Assembly: GCA_002422305.1 (NCBI GenBank) | Contig: DIUG01000069.1 | Coordinates: 1 to 5,261, forward strand | Direction of reading: 5' to 3' | Source: Patescibacteria group bacterium UBA6164 | Lineage (GTDB): Bacteria > Patescibacteriota > Gracilibacteria > BD1-5 > UBA6164 | Length of the DNA stretch: 5,261 nt | Part shown: piece after piece, positions 1 through 5,261 of the stretch | Position numbering within the stretch: position 1 is the stretch's first letter | How the letters are laid out: every line of letters begins with the position of its first letter | Made by a program: the position numbers and the translations under genes | Notes under the pieces: generated by a model | What the model was told of the DNA's origin: nothing | The model's input: the letters and a program-made list of their open reading frames with translations, nothing else | The model's database searches: none

Positions 1-242
1 TGATGAATACACTATGATTTTATGGAGAAACTCATTGTGAGTGATGAAGAAAAGATATGATAATCCAAACAAAAGATACATATTTTATACTAGAATTTAA
101 AGTAGGTAAAACTACAAAAGAAGCAATAACACAAATAGAAAAACAATATGTACCATATTTAACAGACGGTAAAAAGATAGTGAAAATATGAATTAATTGG
201 AATAAGAAAAAAAATTTATTTGAGATAGAGATAAGGGAATAA
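1..242 (+). CDS. PD-(D/E)XK nuclease-like C-terminal domain protein (DUF1703 type), 5' end missing
   Basis: The frame is open from base 3 to the TAA at 240-242 when TGA is read as glycine (TGA at 15, 42, 45 and 189), giving the last 79 residues. The tail contains a GGRKD motif (Asp at 54-56), then TYFILEFKVG with the Glu-x-Lys of a PD-(D/E)XK nuclease core (Glu 93-95, Lys 99-101). It ends with a repeat of alternating residues around QIEKQYVPYL and IVKIGINW. This order matches the C-terminal domain of the AAA-ATPase-like/DUF1703 proteins, in which an N-terminal P-loop domain, here outside the window, precedes the nuclease-like fold. The biological role of that family is not established; a nucleic-acid-directed or defence-like role is inference. 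There is no obvious terminator before the lexA promoter 22 bases downstream. Family recognition is from memory of motif order, so confidence in the exact family is moderate; confidence that this is coding is high. Confidence 0.8.
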
Positions 243-263
243 AATAAAATTTTTTAGAATTAT

Positions 264-293
264 TTGACTTTAAAATATTTTAGTATATATATA
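264..293 (+). promoter_or_regulatory. Probable sigma-70-type promoter of lexA
   Basis: TTGACT at 264-269 matches five of six -35 bases. A TATATA hexamer follows at 286-291 (16-bp spacer) or 288-293 (18-bp spacer), inside an alternating TA run at 284-302. This lies 32-39 bases before the lexA ATG, leaving a short A/T-only leader. No clear Gram-negative (CTGT-N8-ACAG) or Bacillus-type LexA box is visible, although the TA run is where an autoregulatory operator would be expected. The exact -10 is ambiguous because of the repeat. Confidence 0.5.
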
Positions 294-324
294 TGTATAT
301 ATTAATTCATAATTTTAAAATAAA

Positions 325-954
325 ATGCTTACAGAAAAACAACAATATGTTCTTGATACTATAACTAAATTTATTGGTGAAAATGGTAAATCTCCTACTA
401 TTGAGGAATTAACTATGTTGCTTGAACAAAAATCAAAAAGATGAGTTGTTCAATATTTAGAAACTCTTGAAAAAAAGTGATTTTTAACTAGATGAAGATG
501 ATATAGATCTATTAGTTTAGGTAATAATATTTGATTTCAAACAACTCTTAATATACCTATTCTTTGATATGCAAATGCATGAACACCTTTAGTAAATGCA
601 AATGAAAATAGTTATTGAGTGCTACCTATTTCAAAGAAAATTATTTCTTGAAATGAACAAAATTATTTTATTTTGAGAGTAGAATGAACTTCTATGAATA
701 ATTTTGAAGTAAATTCAAAAAAAATAGATAATTGAAGCTATGTTCTTATTAAAAAAGATGAAGTTTGATTAAATTCAAAAGATGCATTTTTATTTATTGT
801 TAATTGATCAGCTACTCTTAAAAAATTTAAAAAAGATTGAGATCTTATTTATCTTTTACCAGAATCTATAGATGAATATCATAAACCAATTATTTTATCT
901 GAAGAAGATAATTTAATGATAAATTGAAAAATAGTAGATGTTTTTAATTTTTAG
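325..954 (+). CDS. lexA: LexA repressor, S24-family autoproteolytic SOS regulator
   Basis: This 209-residue protein has the usual LexA length and layout. Residues 1-65 form the winged helix-turn-helix DNA-binding domain (LTEKQQYVLDTI near the start, ENGKSPTIEEL, then YLETLEKKGFLTR). Residues 77-209 are the S24 peptidase domain. The cleavage site is Ala85-Gly86 in NAGTP, the nucleophile is Ser123 in VEGTSM, and the general-base lysine is Lys166 in GSATLKKF, in the same order and near the positions of E. coli LexA (84/85, 119, 156). In the family, RecA-stimulated self-cleavage lifts repression of DNA-repair genes. Fifteen of 18 glycines are TGA, including Gly86 of the scissile bond and Gly121 beside the catalytic serine, so the gene is unreadable under the standard code. 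The ATG at 325 is chosen because the family begins at the LT motif. No ribosome-binding site is visible. The gene converges on ppk2. Confidence 0.95.
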
Positions 955-1136
955 TTCCACCTCTCAATTTTCCGTCTACTAAGTGGATATGAGGCTATAA
1001 AAAGAACAAAAATAACCCATTCTTGAATTCCTCCCTTAAGTCTAATGGAAGAAGGCTACAATTTAGTACATGTAGCACCTTGCCCTTAGTATTAAGGGAA
1101 AGGATTCAGGTTAGGGTTATTTTTGTGTTTTATTTA
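955..1136. ncRNA. Candidate structured RNA or long inverted-repeat element between convergent genes
   Basis: No gene fills this gap. Its core (1013-1119) is about 40% GC, against 10-20% in the other spacers, a typical mark of structured RNA in AT-rich genomes. A perfect 13-bp stem pairs 1006-1018 with 1114-1126. Above it, 1022-1039 pairs with 1092-1110 with small bulges. An internal loop (1040-1051 and 1082-1091) then leads to an apical hairpin (1052-1060 with 1071-1081, loop 1061-1070). An alternative 6-bp hairpin (1083-1088/1093-1098) competes with the upper stem. A weaker fold may involve 957-960/983-986 upstream. The strand is undecided because the rod is nearly symmetric and both flanks are T-rich on their own strand. 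I searched by eye for SRP, RNase P, tmRNA and tRNA signatures and found none. Alternatives are a MITE-like repeat or an oversized bidirectional terminator. Confidence 0.45.
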
Positions 1137-2297
1137 TTATTCAAATAAATCATCATTAATATTTATTTCTTTTTCTAAAATATTGCTTTTTTCTTTTCAG
1201 CTCATTATTAAGCTTTTATCTATTTTTAACTTATTTTTACTAATTTTTTCAGGATAATCATATTGATTTAATACATATTTTATAGCATTAATTCTAGCTT
1301 TTTTCTTATCATCACTATTTACTAAAACCCAAGGACTTTCTTTTGTGTGAGTATTTGAAAAATTTTTATATTCTGCAAGTGTATATTTTTTCCATAATTG
1401 TTGAGATAATTGATCTATAGGTGAAAGTTTATATTGTTTTAAAGGATTATATTTTCTTCATTCAAATCTTTTTGATTGTTCATTTTTTGATACAGAAAAA
1501 TAAAATTTTATTATTTTAATTCATGAATCAACTAACATTTTTTCAAACAAAGGAACATCTTTTAAAAATCTTTTATATTTTTCTTCAGATACAAATCACA
1601 TAACTGGTTCAACTCAGGCTCTATTATACCATGATCTATCAAAAAAAGTCATTTCTCAACCAGCAGGTAGATGATTTATATATCTTTGAAAGTACCATTG
1701 AGTTTTTTCTATATCAGATGGTTTTTCTAAAGCTACAACTCTAGCTCATCTAGGATTTAAATATTCAGTAAATCTTTTTATTGTACCTCCTTTTCAAGCT
1801 GCATCTCTTCATTCAAAAATAATTAATAGTTTTTCTCCAGTTTCTTTTATATGTTTTTGAAGTTTTAATAATTCTACTTGAAGTTTTATTAATTCTTTTT
1901 CATATTTTACTTTTTCTTTTTTTACACAATAAGTTAAATAATCATCTTTTTTTTGATTAGGGATATTTTCACATTTTTTATAATTTTTTTCTACTTCTTT
2001 TACTACATCTATTAGTTTTTCTTTTTCTTTTAAATCAGCTTGTTCATCAATAAAGTTATCAAAATCTTCTATTAATTCTTCAATTATTTTATATTCTTTT
2101 TTAGATGTTTTCGATAGTTTTTTAGGACTTTCTTCTAATAAATTTATCAATTTATTTTTTAGTACTTTTAAATTATCTATATCTTTATCTTCTTTAAATT
2201 TTTTAGATAATTTTTCTATTTCTTCTATAAATTGTACTATTACTTCATCAGATAATTTTGTATGTTTATTAAAAATTTGGTAAGAAAGAGTAGGCAT
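1137..2297 (-). CDS. ppk2: Polyphosphate kinase 2 (PA0141-like class) with long coiled-coil N-terminal extension
   Basis: The 386-residue product transfers phosphate between polyphosphate and nucleoside diphosphates in the cytoplasm. The PPK2 core starts near residue 132 (KYEKELIKLQVELLKLQ). It holds the Walker A motif GRDAAGKGG at 163-171, FTEYLNPRGARVVAL at about 176-190, QWYFQRYINHLP at 200-211, the Walker B motif FDRSWYNR at 219-226 and VMGF at 232-235. Further conserved parts are NPLKQYKLSPID at 284-295 and the SDDKKKARINAI segment near 328-339. The GRDAAGKGG form suggests the ADP/GDP-phosphorylating class, which is inference. Residues 1-130 are rich in Lys, Glu, Leu and Ile in heptad-like order; most PPK2 proteins are roughly 270-300 residues and lack this. 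Nine of 13 glycines are TGA, the first at residue 163, so a standard-code reading stops exactly before the P-loop. The gene has its own promoter, no Shine-Dalgarno, and converges on lexA. Confidence 0.95.
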
Positions 2298-2331
2298 TTT
2301 TATATAGTTATTAAATAATATTTATGAAAGA

Positions 2332-2360
2332 ATTTTACTATATATATTTTTATATGTCAA
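2332..2360 (-). promoter_or_regulatory. Near-consensus sigma-70-type promoter of ppk2
   Basis: Read on the minus strand, a perfect TTGACA (2360-2355) is followed by exactly 17 bases and TAAAAT (2337-2332), one mismatch from consensus. The predicted transcript would start around 2325, leaving a leader of roughly 28 bases before the ATG at 2297. It is the clearest promoter in the window and suggests ppk2 is transcribed on its own. No operator-like dyad was seen around it. Confidence 0.75.
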
Positions 2361-2398
2361 AAAAAATATATAGTTTTGTTAAATAAAAATATAAATTC

Positions 2399-2431
2399 TT
2401 GATTTTTACTCTTTTTAAATATACTTATAAA
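2399..2431 (+). promoter_or_regulatory. Tentative promoter of aspS
   Basis: TTGATT at 2399-2404 is followed by TATACT at 2420-2425 (15-bp spacer, short), and TTTACT at 2405-2410 by TATAAA at 2426-2431 (15-bp spacer). Either could drive aspS, whose ATG is 30-36 bases downstream. In such AT-rich DNA these matches are weak evidence. No T-box, riboswitch or other structured leader is visible between here and the start codon. Confidence 0.35.
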
Positions 2432-2460
2432 TATATTTTTAATTTTATTATTATAAAAAA

Positions 2461-4242
2461 ATGTTTAGAACACATACTTGTAACGAGTTAACAATTGAGA
2501 AAATAGGGGAAAAAGTTAAATTATCTGGTTGGGTATCAAATAGAAGAGATCATTGATGAATTATTTTTATAGATTTAAGAGATAGATATGGTATTACTCA
2601 AGTAGTTTTTGATCCTGAAGATGATAAGACTTCTTGGGAAACTGCTAATATTTTTAGATCAGAATATGTAATAACTGTAGAATGAATAGTTAGAACAAGA
2701 CCAGAATGACAAAGTAATAAAAATTTACAAACTTGAGAAATAGAGATAATAGTTACTAATGTAATATTATTATCTAAATCTAAAACACCTCCTTTTGAAT
2801 TAGATGAACATAGTGAATTAGCAAATGAGGAAATTAGATATAAGCATAGATATATAGATTTGAGAAGAAAAAAAGCTCTTGAAAATGTTAAGTTTAGATC
2901 AAATTTTTTGCTTTTTACTAGAAATTGGTTTACTTCAAGAGATTTTTTAGATGTACAAACTCCTATTTTTACTGTATCATCTCCAGAATGAGCAAGAGAT
3001 TTTGTAATACCATCTAGAATACATCCTGGTAAATTTTATGCTCTACCACAAGCACCACAACAATACAAACAACTTTTAATGGTTGGTTGAATAGATAAAT
3101 ATTTTCAAATTGCACCATGTTTTAGGGATGAAGATCCTAGAGCAGATAGACATGCATGTGAATTCTATCAAATAGATTGTGAAATGTCATTTGTTGAACA
3201 AGATGATATTTTTAATGTAGTTGAAAAATATCTAATAGATGCAGTTAAAAATTTATCAAGTAAAACAATAATAAATCAAACTTTTTATAGAATGAGTTAT
3301 GAAGAGGCAATGGAAAATTATTGAACTGATAAACCAGATTTGAGATTTGATTTAAAATTTATTGATTTGACTGATATATTTGTTAATAGTGAATTTGCAG
3401 TATTTAAATCTGTGGTAGAATGATGAGGTGTAGTAAAAGCTATAAAATTAGAATGACAGGAAGTATCTAGAAAACAAATTGATGAACTTACAAAAGTAGC
3501 ACAAAATGCTTGAGCTAAAGGTTTAGCATATATAATTTATGATGATAAAGAAGAAATAGGTAAAAGATCACCTATTTTAAAATTTATGTGAGAATTAGAG
3601 ATTTCTGAAATGGAAACTAGATTACAACCAAAAAATTGAGATATAATATTCTTTTCTGCAAATGATTTTGAAAAAGCAGTGAAAATATTAAATGTAGTTA
3701 GGCTTGAACTTAGAGATAAATTTGAATTAGTAGATAAAAATTTATTATCATTTTGTTGGGTTACTGATTTTCCAATGTTTGAAGAAAATGAAATTACATG
3801 AAAAATAGATTTTTGACATAATCCTTTTTCTATGCCAAAATGATGAGTAGAAGCATTTAGTAATGAAAATTTACTTTCTATAAAATCGGTTCAATATGAT
3901 TTAGCTTGTAATGGATTTGAAATATTATCAGGTTCTATTCGTAATCATGATATAGAATCACTTGTAATGGCTTTTGAAAAAGTTGGTAGAACAAAACAGG
4001 AAGTAGTAGAAAAGTTTGGTGCTATGTATGAAGCATTTCAATACGGAGTACCTCCACATGGTTGATTTGCAATAGGTATGGATAGATTTATGATGATATT
4101 AAAAGATGAAAATAATATTAGGGAAGTATATGCTTTTCCTAAGTCATGAAAAGCTCAAGATTTGATGATGAATGCCCCAGCTGTTATAGAACAAGAGCAA
4201 TTAGATGAATTACATATTTCTATTAATGAAGATGAAAATTAA
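2461..4242 (+). CDS. aspS: Aspartyl-tRNA synthetase, probably non-discriminating (Asp/Asn) type
   Basis: This complete 593-residue class II synthetase charges tRNA with aspartate. The N-terminal OB-fold anticodon-binding domain covers about 1-105 (RTHTCNEL, RRDHGGIIFIDLRDRYG). Motif 1 lies near DFLDVQTPIF (161-170), and the flipping loop is SSPEGARDF. QAPQ at 197-200 replaces the usual QSPQ. Motif 2 is FRDEDPRADR at 221-230; the following HACEFYQID is one residue longer than the common QPEFTQID form. An inserted GAD-type domain spans roughly 290-420. Motif 3 is GVPPHGGFAIGMDR at 529-542, with Arg542. His31 and Gly83 match the residues described for the non-discriminating enzyme of Pseudomonas aeruginosa, which also makes Asp-tRNA(Asn) for amidation by GatCAB; that function is inferred here. 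Twenty of 35 glycines are TGA, including Gly32, Gly33 and Gly83, the strongest evidence for code 25. The start fits the family N-terminus. No Shine-Dalgarno is present. Confidence 0.97.
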
Positions 4243-4248
4243 AAATTA

Positions 4249-4287
4249 TTATCAATCAAAAATAAAAAAATATTTTTAAATTGATAA
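4249..4287 (+). other. AT-rich hairpin directly downstream of aspS
   Basis: Seven bases after the aspS stop, TTATCAAT (4249-4256) pairs with ATTGATAA (4280-4287). After a one/two-base internal loop, 4258-4264 pairs with 4271-4277 around an A6 loop, so 15 base pairs in total. There is no T-run after it, so it is not a standard intrinsic terminator; it may protect the 3' end of the mRNA or be a by-product of base composition. Confidence 0.35.
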
Positions 4288-4385
4288 AAACACCATTTTT
4301 AACAAAAGACTGAAGCTATTTGTACTTGTTTTATATTAATTTCTTTTAATCTCATATTATATTTTTGATTAGTCATATATTTTTT

Positions 4386-4430
4386 AGTGTTAAGTTATAT
4401 TTCTTTTATCTTAACACTTTTTTATTTCTT
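4386..4430 (+). terminator. Intrinsic terminator downstream of aspS
   Basis: AGTGTTAAG (4386-4394) and CTTAACACT (4410-4418) form a perfect 9-bp stem with a 15-base loop, followed by T5 and further T-rich sequence on the + strand. On the minus strand the hairpin is followed by A's, so it works only rightward. It lies 144 bases after the aspS stop, giving a long 3' untranslated region. The remaining spacer (4288-4385 and 4431-4452) shows nothing I can call a gene. Confidence 0.75.
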
Positions 4431-4452
4431 ACGACATTTTATTTTTTTCTAG

Positions 4453-4501
4453 AATTTTTGGTATTTTTATTGCAAAAATTATAAAATTTTTTACAATAAA
4501 A
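4453..4501 (+). promoter_or_regulatory. Overlapping dyads upstream of the toxin-antitoxin-like pair, possible operator
   Basis: AATTTTTG (4453-4460) is an exact inverted copy of CAAAAATT (4473-4480). TTTTATTG (4465-4472) is an exact inverted copy of CAATAAAA (4494-4501). AATTTTTT (4485-4492) nearly repeats the first unit, so 4465-4480 and 4485-4501 form a 16-bp imperfect palindrome around a 4-base centre. The array ends two bases before a TATAAT box. Type II antitoxins often bind dyads overlapping their own promoter, so an autoregulatory operator is a reasonable inference. A simple AT-rich hairpin is the alternative. Confidence 0.4.
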
Positions 4502-4502
4502 G

Positions 4503-4508
4503 TATAAT
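4503..4508 (+). promoter_or_regulatory. Consensus -10 box of the toxin-antitoxin-like pair
   Basis: TATAAT is a perfect -10 hexamer 20 bases before the ATG at 4529, leaving a leader of about 14 bases. No good -35 lies 16-18 bases upstream; that place is taken by the dyads, which fits either a repressed or activated promoter. Confidence 0.5.
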
Positions 4509-4528
4509 ATTTTTTTATTTTTTAAATT

Positions 4529-4768
4529 ATGGTAACTATAACTGTAGAAAATGTTCCTGAAAATATAGTAAAACTTTATTGAACTAAGGTTAATTTTTCA
4601 TATAATTTATTTATTAATGATGATTGTTTAGATAATAATTTTGATATAGATTTTAAAAAATTAAGTAATTCAGAAATTACTCCAGAGCTTCTTAAATCTA
4701 TTGAAGAAACTAAAAAAATACCAAAATCTAAACTTATAAACTTATCAAAAGAATATGCTAATTATTAA
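4529..4768 (+). CDS. Putative antitoxin, first gene of an overlapping toxin-antitoxin-like pair
   Basis: The frame encodes 79 acidic residues beginning MVTITVENVPENIVKLYGTK and ending at TAA 4766-4768, with one TGA-encoded glycine (Gly18). The N-terminus resembles the short beta-strand start of small antitoxins. The middle (residues 28-50) is Asp/Asn-rich, and the C-terminal part (about 50-79, ITPELLKSIEETKK then SKLINLSKEY) reads as the helical, toxin-binding tail seen in many type II antitoxins. I cannot place it in a named family, and no clear helix-turn-helix or AbrB motif is visible. The assignment rests mainly on position: it precedes and overlaps by 14 bases a RelE/ParE-like toxin frame, and has a TATAAT box and dyads in front. 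The ATG at 4529 is the first in frame after the promoter and has no Shine-Dalgarno. The gene appears intact although its partner is broken. Confidence 0.65.
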
Positions 4769-5012
4769 AGAAGTATATGAAAAAGAAGATATAAAAGATT
4801 TTTTAATTAAAAGATGATTAATAAAACAATATCTTAAATCAGTAAGTTTTTTGAAAAAATGATTTTTTTGAAAATCGGATTTTAAACAAAGATAACCAAA
4901 ATGAAATTGAATTTATTCTTTTCGTATAAATAAACAATTTAGAGCTTATTGATTTTTTGATGAAGAAAATGATTTTATAGTTTCTAAAATAAATAATCAT
5001 CAAAATTATTAA
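4755..5012 (+). pseudogene. RelE/ParE-like toxin gene interrupted by one in-frame TAA
   Basis: The frame starts at ATG 4755 inside the end of the putative antitoxin gene and runs to TAA 5010-5012. It is broken only by TAA at 4893-4895 (codon 47). Both halves read as one protein of 84 residues. The first half is LIIKEVYEKEDIKDFLIKRG, then helix-rich sequence to GFFGKSDFKQR. The second is PKGNGIYSFRINKQFRAYGF, then FIVSKINNHQNY. The RIN-x-QFRA strand and the NNHQ end are typical of RelE/ParE-superfamily toxins, which cut mRNA on the ribosome or poison gyrase. The residue lost before PKG is often Gln or Lys in such proteins, so CAA to TAA is the simplest change. Six TGA codons are read as Gly. 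A product ending at residue 46 would lack the whole C-terminal sheet, so this is most likely inactive. Readthrough, or a restart further on, cannot be excluded but no start codon is well placed. The gene is followed by about 100 bases of spacer and a terminator. Confidence 0.75.
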
Positions 5013-5115
5013 AAATTTACAATCTGTATTATTTTAGATGAAAAAATTGATCAGTAGGCAAAAATAAAAAATCCTAATTAAACTTCAAAAACTCTTACAA
5101 TACTCCAAAACCAAT

Positions 5116-5160
5116 AAAATAAAGTTATTCACTACAAATGAATAACTTTATTTTTTATTT
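5116..5160 (+). terminator. Strong intrinsic terminator, possibly bidirectional
   Basis: Bases 5116-5131 pair perfectly with 5139-5154 (16 bp) around a 7-base loop (5132-5138), and the 3' arm runs into a T-rich tract ending at 5160. Rightward it would end the toxin-antitoxin-like transcript 100 bases after the toxin frame. Leftward the T tract is weaker (TTTATTTTATTGG on the minus strand), but it could also end a gene entering from the right. The spacer 5013-5115 holds nothing else I can identify. Confidence 0.8.
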
Positions 5161-5261
5161 CATATTCTTTGAGAAAAAACTTTTATAATGCTACGAAATA
5201 AAAATCTCAAAATATTATAACAAATCACAATACTATTTGGGTATTGACCTAAAATCTGTGG
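5148..5261 (-). CDS. Possible C-terminus of a minus-strand gene, unidentified
   Basis: On the minus strand one frame is open from the window edge to TAA at 5150-5148. It gives 37 residues (PQILGQYPNSIVICYNILRF, then FRSIIKVFSQRIGNKK) with one TGA read as Gly. The composition, a hydrophobic stretch then a basic tail, is plausible for a protein end. The stop sits inside the terminator hairpin, a compact arrangement often seen at gene ends. The other minus-strand frames contain stops. A random 37-codon opening is not rare here because only TAA and TAG stop, so this is weakly supported and I do not recognise the family. Confidence 0.3.

Noticed and set aside
281..302. TA-rich run upstream of lexA as an E. 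coli-type SOS box
   Set aside because: It resembles the alternating TA centre of the E. coli consensus but lacks the CTGT and ACAG half-sites that define it.
979..1036. Minus-strand AGGGAGG (1036-1030) nine bases before an ATG (1020) opening a 13-codon ORF
   Set aside because: The purine run is explained as one arm of the long stem in the structured element, the ORF is tiny and ends in the loop region, and no other gene here uses a Shine-Dalgarno sequence.
1041..1060. TCTAATGGAAGAAGGCTAC-like segment as the conserved domain IV of SRP RNA
   Set aside because: Only the GGAA and a loose flanking similarity match; the invariant GUCAGG and AGCAGC sides of the symmetric loop are missing on both strands.
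1809..2297. A stand-alone 162-residue coiled-coil protein
   Set aside because: It is the N-terminal part of ppk2 cut off at the first TGA; with TGA as glycine the frame continues directly into the P-loop and the whole PPK2 core.
4303..4452. Long hydrophobic + strand frame across the aspS downstream spacer
   Set aside because: It has no usable start codon near its beginning, runs through the terminator hairpin, and its hydrophobic composition is what T-rich DNA gives by chance.
5184..5189. TATAAT on the + strand as a promoter toward the right edge
   Set aside because: No -35 element lies 16-18 bases upstream and no gene start is visible downstream; single TATAAT matches are expected by chance in such AT-rich DNA.

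Overview
The window is a stretch of about 25% GC bacterial DNA in which TGA is read as glycine (NCBI translation table 25). The code is unambiguous. Read this way, one 593-codon frame is a complete aspartyl-tRNA synthetase, with TGA at positions that are glycine in the family. LexA and polyphosphate kinase 2 also become full length only under this code, and every gene stops at TAA or TAG. That points to a candidate-phyla-radiation bacterium of the Absconditabacteria (SR1) or Gracilibacteria (BD1-5) lineage. Arginine is almost always AGA. None of the four clear starts has a Shine-Dalgarno sequence.

Layout: (1) 1-242, + strand, the 3' end of a gene with a PD-(D/E)XK nuclease-like domain (DUF1703 type). 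(2) 264-954, promoter and complete lexA, an S24-family SOS repressor with its Ala-Gly cleavage site and Ser/Lys dyad. (3) 955-1136, a convergent intergenic region that is far more GC-rich (about 40% in its core) and folds into a long rod; it is the best candidate for an unclassified structured RNA, with mobile-repeat or terminator explanations still open. (4) 1137-2297, - strand, ppk2 with an unusual coiled-coil N-terminal extension of about 130 residues. (5) 2298-2460, a divergent promoter region with a near-consensus promoter for ppk2. (6) 2461-4242, + strand, aspS, carrying the His31/Gly83 pair associated with non-discriminating AspRS. (7) 4243-4528, AT-rich spacer with a hairpin directly after aspS, an intrinsic terminator, and a dense set of dyads in front of a TATAAT box. 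(8) 4529-5012, a toxin-antitoxin-like pair with overlapping genes: an intact 79-aa putative antitoxin and a RelE/ParE-like toxin frame broken by a single in-frame TAA. (9) 5013-5261, a 3' untranslated stretch, a strong 16-bp terminator hairpin, and a possible C-terminus of a - strand gene entering from the right.

The genes look like separate transcription units rather than one pathway: DNA-damage control (lexA), polyphosphate/nucleotide energy metabolism (ppk2), translation (aspS) and a decayed toxin-antitoxin locus. No completely new multi-gene system is evident. The most unusual items are the structured intergenic element, the nonsense-inactivated toxin beside an intact partner, and the long coiled coil on PPK2.
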